A stretch of DNA of 64,000 bases from Cycas panzhihuaensis (lineage: Eukaryota; Cycadophyta): positions 30,759,741 to 30,823,740 of the forward strand of contig CM041465.1 of the NCBI GenBank assembly GCA_023213395.1, in the 5' to 3' direction. The position numbers and the translations under genes were made by a program. Below, piece after piece: positions 54,675-64,000 of this stretch. Every line of letters starts with the position of its first letter. Within the stretch, counting starts at the first letter, position 1. The notes under the pieces were generated by a model, which worked only from the letters and a program-made list of their open reading frames with translations, had not been told where the DNA came from and searched no databases.

Positions 54675-54972
54675 TGAATAGGGTTATTGTCACAAGGTCA
54701 TTACATTAGTTGATTATTTATAGAAAGGGTCTTAAATGAATTTTAAATTGGACCACTTAAGTGAAATGCACCTTCATGTGCATTATGTGTAATTTCATTT
54801 CACCTAACTCTAATGCTCCCTCTCTCAATATAAAAGTAAAAGCTCAATGTAGGAAGCTCATTCTTACCTCCTCATTTTGTGAGAGCTACTCTCTTTCTCT
54901 CAAGTCTCTCTTGCTCCCTTGTTTGCCTTTGTGTTTAGTGTATGGAGATGAAGGATAGATCCACTATTTTCA
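54675..54972 (+). repeat. 5' LTR of element G (298 bp)
   Basis: Contains CAATATAAAAGT (about 54826, TATA-like). Pairs with 61928-62225 with scattered differences. Confidence 0.95.
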
Positions 54973-56933
54973 TGTGGTATTAGAGCTTGTTTCCTTCATA
55001 TTCCTCACTTGCACTTGCAATGGAGCCATCACTTCCTTCTCCCCTACAATCCATGTGGTGAAGGAGATTGTGAAAGTGGATTTATAATTATTTTCAAGTT
55101 TATATCATAGCATATTTAGTATTGTTTACGTTCTGTTTCTCTTTTGTAGGTTTGGAAGCACAATACAAGGAGTTGTAAGCGCCAAGGATTCCAATCCTTT
55201 GGTGATCATTTATGCCATCTCATTCTTCTTTTCATTCCCATTTTTTTATCAATTTAACAAGGGGAAATGTTGCCAAATTTTTTCTAGCTTTTAGAAGAAC
55301 GATTGTAAAGGGAGGTTCTACCCAATTTTTTTTAAAGAATTTGGAGCCATTTAAAATATCTATCATTGTATGCTCTCATCTTGCCCATATTGGGATCTTG
55401 GTGATTAAAAAATGATGGAAATTTCATATGGTATCATGTATTAATGAGATATTAGCAAGCTAAATTTTTTGCAGAAATAAAATTTGCTTGTTGAACTTCA
55501 CAGGTCTGTAAAATCTTCTACAGAGCTCAAATTGACCTGATTCTAATTGTCAAAGATGAGGCTCTGAGTCTAATTTCCAGCACAAAAACTGGCACCCAAT
55601 TTTGATGTCGTATGAGAAATTTATTGCTATTTTAGTGAACAACAGTTATTTTTAGTAAGAATTTTGAAAAAATATATTCTCCTAAATTTGTGGGACTGCC
55701 AAAAATTTTCTAGATCTCATTTGGACCTAATTCCACTTTCTAAAGATGAAGTTCTGAGTCTAGGTTACAAAACAAAAACTGGCATTCAAGAGTGAAGAAA
55801 TTTTTTTCCTTCTTTTTATAAGGCTTAAAAGCCCATTGTAAAAGTGAGTAAAAAAACACCTGGATCAGAGCAATATCCGGTGTCTTCACTCACTTATCAG
55901 CATTATATTTTAGCTCTCCAAAATCACTTCAAGCAAGCACTCTATAAACATTCCAAGCAAGCACTCCAAGCAAGCATTCTATTTTTCAGTTATATGTACA
56001 TTTGATGCAAATTCGATAATCTTTTCACTCTCCCTAAAAGGAACGCATCACGTACGTTATTTTCCGCCATCTTGTACCAGTTCACATACTCGCCAAGGTT
56101 GAGATACCTTGGTTGGCAGAATGCCGTGCCATAAAGGAGGTGTGGGTTTCAAGTTGGTACTGGACTGAACTGGAATATTGGTGAGGTTTGGTTAGCCATA
56201 CCATCATGCCTCAATCAGGGATCATCCTGATAACCAACCGGGAAAATTGAAACTTTAAATACAAGATTAAAATATACCCAATCCAATATCCATCATAGCC
56301 ATGGATATGCAAGTACCACTCTTTAGAGGAGGTATATAACTACTCATTGGTGAACTGGGTGAGGATTGGGAGTACCTGGGCTTCGTTGTGACTTGGATTT
56401 CATCACCAAGCACAATTGCTGGTATCGTGGGTGAAGGCCAACTTAATACTACTAGAAGCCTAGGCATCCCTTCAACAATTTCAACTACATGTTGGACACA
56501 AGTTAGAGGTTATTGGGTTGATTACGCATCCTACATTTGAGTTTCAAGTTGTGTACACCTAATGATGTCAGCTTCTACATTGGCCTACAATCTTGTATAT
56601 TGATCACTTATTTGTAAAAAGTGATCCATAGTGCAATCACAATCATAGTGCTTCTCATATTCCTGTTGCGTCAGGTTAATATTTGCCACAAGTGTTAGTG
56701 GCCAACTTTCATCATAGTACTTCTCATATTCCTGCTGCGTCAGGTTAATATTTGTCACAAGTGTTGGTGACTTTTCTTTAAGTTGCTCCCTTCATCTTTG
56801 AGCAACCATTCTCACTTCTTCTTCCTTTTGCTACACTGCTTCATTGTATCTCCCATTTGTAAATAGTAATTGGTCATTTATTACCATCACTTTTATAGTC
56901 CTTTATTCATTTCTTCCGTTATCAAAAGACACC
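54973..56933 (+). other. Long leader of element G with two internal duplications
   Basis: Primer site TGGTATTAGAGC at 54975-54986. Then about 1.95 kb without a supported gene. It holds a pair of related blocks about 180 bp apart (AAGATGAGGCTCTGAGTCTA near 55552 and AAGATGAAGTTCTGAGTCTA near 55743) and a 59-bp direct repeat at 56642-56700 and 56712-56770. Confidence 0.75.
56642..56770 (+). repeat. Direct repeat in the leader of G
   Basis: Two copies of about 59 bp (ATCATAGT(G/A)CTTCTCATATTCC...), separated by 11 bp and differing at about five positions. Confidence 0.85.
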
Positions 56934-57722
56934 ATGTCTTCACAGTTTAAGCAAAATGTGAACCGCATTCTAAAAGAGAAAGAAAATTGGGACATGTGAT
57001 TCAATGGTGTCAGAAATGCTACAAAGTATGAAGGTCTTTGGAGAGATCACTTGCAACCTACACCATCTGTTGCAGCTACAACTACTTCAGTTGCTTCTAG
57101 AGGAGGTGCTCCAACTACTGCCACTGAAGCTATAGCTAAACGCCAATGGGAACTTGATGATGATAAAATCTGTGTAGGAATACTTCTTGTCACTGATTAT
57201 TCCCTGCATAATCTCATTGATGAAGCTGTACATAATACATCATGGAAAGTTCTTGAAGTTCTTAAGAAGAACTTTGATACTAAATCAGACTTAGAATTTG
57301 TTCACTTAGTGCTGAAGATGAACAAATTGAAAACACATAAAGGACACACAAGTGAGATAATCAATTTCCTTCATCTAATCAAGCAAGCCATTGATAAAGA
57401 TTTCAAAACTCAATGCATTACATGGGCTTTCTTGATTCAGTCATGTTTCCATATCCCAGATTACAAAAATCTTTTGGGAAATCTTCAATCTAGTGGCACT
57501 TTGAAGACCCTAAACTTTGAGGATCTTGCTGATAAGTTCATTGAATTTGATAAGACCTTTGAAATAAACTTTGCCACTATATCTGATCCAGTTGATGTTG
57601 CTTTTGACGTTGAAGAAGATCTTTGTTATACCAAAAATCAAGGTCAATACTCTCGTAGAGGTGGTAATTCCCGTGGAAGACACATGGGTAGACAACAAGG
57701 ACAACGTCCTCTTGGTCAATAG
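56934..57722 (+). pseudogene. Copia gag of element G
   Basis: ATG 56934 reads FKQNVNRILKEKENWDM, then a TGA at 56997-56999, then the same frame runs open from 57000 to 57722 through VRNATKYEGLWRDHL, AIAKRQWELDDDKI, VLKKNFDTKSDLEFVHLVLK (UBN2-type gag domain) and an Arg/Gly-rich tail (RRGGNSRGRHMGRQ). One nonsense codon plus a shift near 57722 are the only visible damage. No alternative ATG is needed because the frame is continuous. Confidence 0.85.
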
Positions 57723-58400
57723 GCTCCTCAATTCCAAGAAAATAGTCTCAAGGCCAAGACCAAAATAATCAAACTGGACCTAGATACAGTAATTAGAAAC
57801 AATCCAACCAGCTCAATACTTCTTATGGGACTGGAAATCAAATAATTGTGTGCCAAAGGTGTAATAGAAAAGGACATTATGCCAAAAGTTGTAGAACTGC
57901 CACCGACAAACTATCAAGCTATCAACAGCGCCATGGTGCACATAATGTTGATAGTACTTCTTTTGAACATGTTTTTGGTGGAACACAATTTGCTCATGCA
58001 CACCTTCGAAGAATTGGGACCACTTCATCAAATGTTTTTGATGGATCCACTAAGTATATTAAGGCTCATTATGTCTATGCTTATTCACTTTTGCCTTCAC
58101 CACTTAGAGTTGCAAATAGTACCACCTCAAATACTTCATCTTGGATCATGGATACTGGAGCAGCATAACACATGACCTGTCATTGCCAGTTCTTTCAGGA
58201 TTTTGACTTTGAAGTTTGTGGTGTTGTACACATGGTTGACAAATCATCTCAGCTAGTCAAAGGACTTGGAATTGTTTGCTTGAAACTCGCAGGCCTTCTA
58301 GATTTTACCCTTGTTGATGTTTTATATATTCCTCCTCTGAAGCAGAACTTGCTCTCCTTGTCCACCCTTGTCTCGTGGATTTGATTTGAGTGTAACTGCA
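57723..58400 (+). pseudogene. Zinc knuckle and protease of element G
   Basis: CQRCNRKGHYAKSC near 57850-57892 is a CX2CX4HX4C knuckle. The protease signature SSWIMDTGAA near 58138-58165 is followed by a TAA (58166-58168) and HMTCHCQFF in the same frame, then LLDFTLVDVLYIPPLKQNLLSL (58172-58384). The active site D-T-G is intact; only the stop after GAA breaks the enzyme. Confidence 0.83.
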
Positions 58401-59520
58401 AATAATCAAATGCTCTGTGTCATTCACCCTCCATGAAATGCCGTGGTTATGATTGGAATTCTTGATGGCAAGCTTTTTCGCCTAATTGGCTCACCATTCT
58501 CTGAAGCTAACTATGTTGATGATGACTCTCTTTTTCCACAACCTTGACTCCTCAAATGTTGTCCGAAGTGGCCCTATGGCATGCTCGTATGGGCCATATC
58601 AAAATTGATCGTTTAAGAGAACTACATGCCACTCTTCCTGGGATGCCTAGGCTCTCCTCTAAGCCCTTCGAATACGAAGCATGTATCATTGCCAAATCTC
58701 AAAGATAACCCTTTCCTCGTAGTCAATGGAAATCTAGCCAACCTTTGCAGCTTGTACACTCAGATATATGCTGTCCTATGCCCATCTCTTCTCTCAAATA
58801 GAAGTGGTACTATATTACTTTCATTGATGATTTTACCAAGAAAGTATGGGTTGCTTTTCTTGCAAAGAAAGATGAGGCTTTTTCTATGTTTCAATCTTTT
58901 AAGGCTTGTGTGGAAAATGAATATGGATTCAAGATCAAAATACTGAGGACTGACAATGGTGGCAAGTACATGTCCAATGAGTGTGAATTGTACCTACGTC
59001 AGCATTGAATTAAACAGCAAACCATTGTTGTAGGTACACTCCAGCAAGATGGAGTTGTCGAGTGCATGAATAGGACCATCATGAACATGGCTTATGGTAT
59101 GCTGGTATATAAGAACATCCCTATCTATCTTTGGGCTAAGGCTATCTGGACTGTTGTGTATTGCATCAACACTATTAGTCCCTCCAAGCTTGGCCCCTCT
59201 CCACATGAAATGTGGTATGGACAAACCCCCTCTATCTCCCACTTCAGAATTTTGGGCTCTACTTGTTATGCTCACATTTTAGAGGAACACAGAAACAAAC
59301 TCCAAGATAGAGCCCTTAAAGGCATCTTTGTCGGATACCTTATGGATAAAAATGGGTACAAGGTTTTTATACCTTCACACCGCAAACTTATCATCACTAG
59401 AGATGTTAACTTTGCAGAGATTAAAGATCAATTACTCAGACTTGACTCCAAGATACCTTCATACCGATTTAATGATGCTACTAAATTTGATGTCCAGATT
59501 CCAAAATTTAGGGGGTGAGA
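58401..59520 (+). pseudogene. Integrase of element G
   Basis: Pre-integrase WHARMGHIKIDRLREL near 58577-58625. Core: VHSDICCPMP region (about 58752, first Asp), FIDDFTKKVWVAFLAKKDE, LRTDNGGKYM (second Asp, about 58945), then QQDGVVECMNRTIM (Glu, 59040-59075). The block 59066-59518 is open: YLWAKAIWTVVYCIN, PHEMWYGQTPSISHFRILG, GIFVGYLMDKNGYK. Frameshifts fall near 58620-58800 and 59010. The last conserved Glu-Arg pair reads E-C instead of E-R. Confidence 0.85.
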
Positions 59521-59775
59521 TGCTCAACAGTTATTCAAAATCTTGGAATCTGTCAATAGAGCCCTAGAGGATACAAGCTGTGACTCCCAACCAATGTGTA
59601 CAGTTCTAGCACCATCATTTGCAAATAGTCAAGTTGACAAAGGCAAAGCCATAGTAGAATGACCATCTTCTCCAATATCAGTGGCTAGCCCATCTTCTCT
59701 AGCATCGTCAATTTCCTCCGTGCCAAACATTTCACATGATCTTTTCTAGGATCAAAACGAAGAGACCAAGAGGCT
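59521..59775 (+). other. IN-RT linker of element G
   Basis: Ser/Pro-rich frame fragments with stops (SPSSLASSISSVPN-type near 59690). Variable linker as in other copia elements. Confidence 0.6.
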
Positions 59776-60735
59776 GTGGAAATGAAAACCTCATTCCCAA
59801 CTCCAGCTTTTCGTGAAGCCTACCAGCTACACAAGGACATGCGACCAGATGAGGTAGGCAAAACTGACACTAGAAGTGCCCATAGAGCAAGGATGCATGA
59901 ATCACTTTCCATTGAGCTTGAACTAGCAGAATTGCATCTTGCTCTTAATGAAGAACCCCTAACGTACCAAGAAGCTGTAAAGCATGCAAGTTGGAGAAAT
60001 GCCATGAATGAAGAGTACCAATCTCTTATCAAGAATGGTATATGGGAGCTTGTTGATGTACCACTTGGGAGAAAGGTAGTTCAAAACAAATGGGTGTTCA
60101 AAAACAAGTACAGATCAGATGGCACCCTAGAAAAACACAAGGTGAGGTTGGTAGCAAAAGGATTTACGCAAAGGGAAGGCATCAACTACACTGAAATCTT
60201 TGCTCCTATAACCAAGTGGCCTATAATCAGAACTCTTATAGCCTTAGCTACTCAACAGGGTTGGAAAATCCACCAACTTGATGTTAAGACTGCATTTCTC
60301 AATGGGGACTTTAAAGAAGAAATTTACATGGGTCAGCCAGAAGGATATGAGATTGTCGGTCAGGAGCATAAGGTTTGTAGGCTTAGAAAGTCCTTGTACG
60401 GCCTAAAACAAGCCCCTCGTGCTTGGTTTACCAAGTTGTCTGAACGAATGAGGCAACTTGGATATGAGGTTTGTGACTATCAAGATATTGATACAACATT
60501 ATTCATCAAGCGCCAAAATTATAAGGTCACTTACCTCTTAATCTTTGTGGATGATATGCTAATAACGGGGAATAGTGAACAGGTAATCAACCAACTGAAG
60601 AAGGACCTTACTAAAACTTTTGAATTGTCTAACCTCGGGTTGATGAAATATTACTTGGGAATTGAAGTAACTCAAAAAACAGCAAAATCTCTCTCCCAAG
60701 AAAAATATATGAATGATCTTCTGACAAAGTTTTAG
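59776..60735 (+). CDS. Copia reverse transcriptase of element G, open frame
   Basis: 319 codons. RT core: [92 protein letters not shown] and the catalytic FVDD at 60544-60555, then LGLMKYYLGIEV. All usual RT blocks are present. The frame stops at TAG 60733-60735 but continues in the same frame into the RNase H block, so a single base change separates it from the rest of pol. The first M is only the first ATG after the linker. RT copies element RNA into DNA inside the particle. Confidence 0.87.
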   Translation: MEMKTSFPTPAFREAYQLHKDMRPDEVGKTDTRSAHRARMHESLSIELELAELHLALNEEPLTYQEAVKHASWRNAMNEEYQSLIKNGIWELVDVPLGRKVVQNKWVFKNKYRSDGTLEKHKVRLVAKGFTQREGINYTEIFAPITKWPIIRTLIALATQQGWKIHQLDVKTAFLNGDFKEEIYMGQPEGYEIVGQEHKVCRLRKSLYGLKQAPRAWFTKLSERMRQLGYEVCDYQDIDTTLFIKRQNYKVTYLLIFVDDMLITGNSEQVINQLKKDLTKTFELSNLGLMKYYLGIEVTQKTAKSLSQEKYMNDLLTKF

Positions 60736-61432
60736 TTGGAAGGTGCTCGACCAGTAGATACACCTATGGAACCTAATGTTAGGCTCTTAGCTAATGGTGA
60801 CACTAGGGAGACTGACACAACACTCTATAGGCAACTTGTAGGTAGTCTCATCTATACTACCAACACAAGGCCAGATATTGCACACTCTGTTAGCATTCTT
60901 GCAAGATTCATGACAAATCCTAAGGAGAATCACTGGCAAGCTACAATACGAGTGTTGAGGTACACAGAGCGGCCAAACAAATATGGTCTATTGTATGAAC
61001 CCAATGCAGAATTTAAACTTTATGCATACACGGACTCAGACTTTGTCGGAGATAAAGACACAGGAAGATCTACGTCTGGGTATGTAACATTTCTTGGAAC
61101 AACACCAATATCATGGAGTTGCAGATGATAGAAGATAGTCGCAGACTCAACTGCCGAATTTGAATATATTACTACTTCTGATACAAGCAAGGAGGTGATA
61201 TGGCTTAGAAAATTGTTAAATACATTAAATGCCACCCAAAGAAGTTCTACTAGCTTACATGTAGATAATCAATCTACAATCTAAATGGCTAAAAATCCTG
61301 TATTTCATGATCGTACCAAACATATAAGTACAAAAGTCCACAGGATTAGAGAACTAGTTCATGATGACGCAATTCAACTAGAAGTCTGGCCCACATCAGA
61401 TCAAGTCGCCGATATCTTCACCAAACCACTAT
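60736..61432 (+). pseudogene. RNase H of element G
   Basis: In frame with RT: PVDTPMEPNVRLL, YRQLVGSLIYTTNTRPDIAH, ARFMTNPKENHWQA, YTDSDFVGDKDTGRSTSGY, PISWSCR, two stops at about 61126-61131, then DSTAEFEYITTSDTS, LHVDNQSTI (stop), NPVFHDRTKHI and VADIFTKPL, ending at about 61432. Canonical copia RNase H with four or five nonsense changes. Confidence 0.87.
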
Positions 61433-61927
61433 AAAGGGTGAAGTTTGAACAGTTCCAAATGTAAGTCGGCCTTAGGGCCTCCATTTCCGACCAATTGAAG
61501 GAGATGACAATAGGACCATTATACTCTGTCTTATTCGTGAAAACCCCTTGTGGGTGCGGAAGGACAAGAGTAAGTCTTTGCTCTATCCCATTCGTGAAAA
61601 CCCCTTGTGGGCTTGAGAGGATAAGGGTTGTATCACTTTGGAAAATTGGAACCGGTGAAAATCCGAAAGGGCATGGGGGAAGACCAAATGGTATATGGAG
61701 ACTTAATAGATTTCAGCTACAAAATTCATTGTACTGATTCGCTAGCTAGCTTCATTTAAAGAGCCGCCTGAGCCAGGTTAGTAGATTAGAAAATTTGTGG
61801 GTTTTTTTTCCCATGAGGGTTTCCCACAAAAGTGTCATAGCAGTTTGCTTTGTAAGAGGCTCAAATGAAGACCTCATAGGATAGAATAAAATAGGATGAA
61901 ATGACCTTCTACCATTAAGGGGGAGAT
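61433..61927 (+). other. 3' tail of element G with duplicated motif
   Basis: About 0.5 kb non-coding between RNase H and the 3' LTR. The 22-bp word starting ATTCGTGAAAACCCCTTGTG occurs at 61533-61554 and 61590-61611 (57-bp period). Ends in AAGGGGGAGAT, the polypurine tract. Confidence 0.8.
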
Positions 61928-62225
61928 TGAAAAGGGTTAATGTCACAAAGTCATTACATTAGTTGATTATTTCTAAAAAGGGTCTGAAGTGAACTTTAAA
62001 TTAGATCACTTAAGTGAAATGCACTTTCATGTGTATTATGTCTAATTTCATTTCACCTAACTCTAATGCTCCCTCTCTCAATATAAAAGTGAAAGCTCAA
62101 TGGAGGAGGTTCATTCTTACCTCCCCATTTTGTGAGAGCTACTCTCTTTCTCTCAAGTCTCTCTTGCTCCCATATTTGCCTTTGTGTTTAGTGTATGGAG
62201 ATGAAGGATAGATCAACTCTTTTCA
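61928..62225 (+). repeat. 3' LTR of element G (298 bp)
   Basis: TGAAAAGGGTTAATGTC to CTCTTTTCA; TSD tcaaa follows. Confidence 0.95.
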
Positions 62226-62530
62226 TCAAACGAATCTTAACGATTGGTCATGTGTTGTGAGGCTCCAGATTCGACGTACCAAGTATCCCCTTCTTTTAAT
62301 CCTGCGAATAAAGCTGCAATAAAGGTTGTTTTCTCTTCTTCCTCTTCTGTCTGCTCTTTGTTGTAATTGCCAACTGGATTCTTCCCTCTCTGAATTTCAG
62401 CTCTCCTTTGTGAGCATTGATAAGGATAGTGCCCTGTTTGACCACAATGATAGCAAACGTCGAAGGCTCTGCATGAGCTGGCAAAGTGACCGGGCTTGCC
62501 TCAATTGAAGCAGATCCTGGGACCTATGCT
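62226..62530 (-). pseudogene. Protease and zinc knuckles of element H
   Basis: Minus strand: FN*GKPGHFASSC and CYHCGQTGHYPYQC knuckles (about 62430-62510), QRRAEIQRGKNPVGNY, then WYVESGASQHMTN near 62240-62285. The protease active-site Asp is Glu (E-S-G). The frame meets G at the TSD and continues at 54674 as LKPYSTDKLVELGD. Confidence 0.85.
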
Positions 62531-63265
62531 TCATCTTCGACCTTTATTATCTTTCCATCGTCCTCGAGTTGGAGCTCTTGTTTCTGCAACGCGTCCTATT
62601 CCTTGAGCAATGTGTCCTCTTCCACGGGCTCCTAGATTTAATCTGGATGCAAAGGCTTCTTCTAGTTTTGATGTTTCTTCATAACTCTTATTTCTTTGTT
62701 CTTGTCTTAGTAATAGACCTGTTAACTTATCAAGTGTCATTTTATCAATTTGACCATTATTTGTTATGGAGTTTATGGTGACATCAAAGGACTTTGGTAG
62801 TTTGTTTGCTACCGTTTGTACTAGCTCCTCATCTGTGATGTTGTCTCCTGCACTCAAAAGGTTATTTCTAAGAGTGATAACTTTGTGCATGAATTCTGTC
62901 ACCGTATCACTTTCCTTCATATGAAGTTTATACAGGTCTTCTTTTAGGGATATTATCCTGGCTTTGTTCTTTTGGCCAAACAAATTTTCAAAAAGTTTCT
63001 ACATGAGGGATGCAGAGTTCAACTTTTTTACATACCCTAATAGAGGATATGAAATAGAGAGTTTCAGGATGATTACACCAGAATTATCCCTTTTGAACCA
63101 ATCTTTTAGATTGGTACTAGCACCAATAGGCTTTTTCTCTGTGCCTAAGGCAATATCCCAGGCATTTCTGGCTCTGAGTAGGGTTTCTACCTTAATTTTC
63201 CAGATATGATAATTTAGCTTAGTGAGTTTGTCTTAATCTGAAAGTCCCAAAAGAGGAGAATCCAT
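62531..63265 (-). pseudogene. Copia gag of element H
   Basis: Start ATG 63265 (MDSPLLGLSD), a stop near 63235, then NYHIWKIKVETLLRARNAW, GVIILKLSIS, another stop near 63000, and the open block 62531-62983: FGQKNKARIISLKEDLYKLHMK, LVQTVANKLPKSFDVTIN, LDKLTGLLLRQEQRNKSYEE and a Gly/Arg-rich tail (RGRGHIAQG). It is the closest relative in the window to gag of A. Confidence 0.87.
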
Positions 63266-63922
63266 TTTTTTCCACTATACATTGGTTGTTCGTACGGTTG
63301 AACGGATTTCCGTATGAAACGCTGCCTGTATGGATGAAATCGAAAATGGTCCCAAAATGAAGATAATCAAATGAGGAGCCTGAATCTAAAGTTATTTTTC
63401 AAAACTAGTCTTCAGAAAATCTAGAAATTGGCTCAAAAGCTTGAGAAAGGCGCCTAGGTTTTTGAGGAAAAAATCTTCAAATCTCCAAAATAATGCTTCA
63501 AAACTCCTCGAAATTGCTCGCAAAGGATTTTAATCACTATAGAAGAGATTTTCGGACAGAGTTTACTCACTGTGAGACGAGAAAATGACTGAAATTTCCT
63601 CTGAGAAGCTCCAAACCCGCGCGGATAGAAATTGGGTCGAAACCCCCTTCAAATGTGCTCGGATCACTTCACGTCAATTGAGAGATGTGACGGCCAGGTC
63701 GAGATCTCCTTGCTCACCAAATTTCATGAGATTCTGACGACTTTGAAAATTTTGTCTGTACAACCTCCCTACGGATCCGTACACTATTCCGTACAGATGA
63801 ATCCTCAACAGATCAACTTACCTGATGAAGTTTCAGATTCTCTGTTAAGAGGAATTTAAGTCTTGTAGTCTTCTGGACCCTCTGTCTCTAATTTACTGAG
63901 TAGACAACCTACTTTGATACCA
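63266..63922 (-). other. Leader and primer site of element H
   Basis: Non-coding. The minus strand starts TGGTATCAAAGTAGG at 63922 beside the LTR (primer site). GTACGG/CCGTAC words at about 63280-63330 and 63745-63800 recall the leader of A. Confidence 0.75.
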
Positions 63923-64000
63923 TGTTACATAGAACAACTCAGACAGAATGAGAATTAGATGAAAAGTGTGAAGAATTAGCATCGTTGTAAAATAAAAAAT
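63923..64000 (-). repeat. 5' LTR of element H, cut by window end
   Basis: TGTTACATAGAACAACTC... matches 46372-46425 for about 54 bp, then diverges after GAAGAAT (63974). Either a small deletion or a further insertion begins here; the window ends before this can be decided. Confidence 0.8.

Larger units (their letters stand above)
54675..62225 (+). mobile_element. Element G: Ty1/copia LTR retrotransposon (7.55 kb)
   Basis: Two 298-bp LTRs (TGAATAGGG / TGAAAAGGG...TCTTTTCA-type), TSD tcaaa at 54670-54674 and 62226-62230, primer site TGGTATTAGAGC at 54975, purine tract AAGGGGGAGAT before the 3' LTR. Interior: 2-kb leader, gag, zinc knuckle, protease, integrase, RT, RNase H, and a 0.5-kb tail. 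It interrupts the protease of H. A different copia lineage from A/D/H. A handful of stops only, so relatively young. Confidence 0.95.
46372..64000 (-). mobile_element. Element H: Ty1/copia LTR retrotransposon split by F and G, right end outside window
   Basis: 3' LTR 46372-46608, then minus-strand RNase H, [F], RT, integrase, [G], protease, zinc knuckles, gag, leader, and the start of the 5' LTR at 63923. Both insertions split readable codons and are flanked by TSDs: tacct for F, tcaaa for G. Same lineage as A and D. Integrase is a single open frame; RT, protease and gag are damaged. Confidence 0.93.

Noticed and set aside
1-64000. tRNA, rRNA, CRISPR, bacterial-type operons
   Set aside because: No cloverleaf with conserved arms, no rRNA segments and no spaced short direct-repeat array seen; the only tRNA-like matches are the retrotransposon primer sites.

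Overview
This window is plant nuclear DNA made almost entirely of nested LTR retrotransposons. I found no functional host gene, tRNA or rRNA. The evidence is LTR pairs with TG...CA ends and 5-bp target-site duplications (TSDs), tRNA-type primer sites (TGGTATCAGAGC and variants), and degraded Ty1/copia and Ty3/gypsy coding domains. The deep nesting and AT-rich decayed copies suggest a large-genome seed plant, possibly a gymnosperm. The species is not determined.

Elements, named A to K here. A (copia, +, 1-4412) enters from the left and sits in the 3' LTR of B. B (gypsy, -, 4413-45873) is the outer host of the left 46 kb. J (gypsy, +, 6756-17253, TSD gtaac) is a relative of B inserted into B's integrase. 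I (copia, -, 22706-44606) sits in B's gag. Inside I lie K (non-autonomous, +, 23906-28276, TSD tcctc) and C (copia, +, 29534-44043). Inside C lies D (copia, -, 31868-39171, TSD ggacc/ggact), and inside D lies E (small gag-only element, -, 34103-36256). The stack B > I > C > D > E is five layers deep.

On the right, a short unassigned gap (45874-46371) precedes H (copia, -, 46372 to beyond the window end). H is split by F (non-autonomous, +, 47204-52213, TSD tacct, LTRs differing at one of 371 bases) and by G (copia, +, 54675-62225, TSD tcaaa).

Most coding regions carry stops or frameshifts. A few stretches stay open: the integrase of H and the reverse transcriptase of G. The most notable points are: (1) the J/B gypsy family carries a capsid-like module between protease and reverse transcriptase, in addition to the normal gag; (2) the same family has a conserved ORF of about 375 codons between integrase and 3' LTR; (3) the K/F family keeps only a gag remnant, carries different cargo in each copy, and moved recently (F), with F holding an antisense LRR receptor-like fragment; (4) element E is gag-only with a 32-codon internal repeat.

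Coordinates of decayed reading frames are approximate at frameshifts. All homology calls are from motif reading, not database searches.
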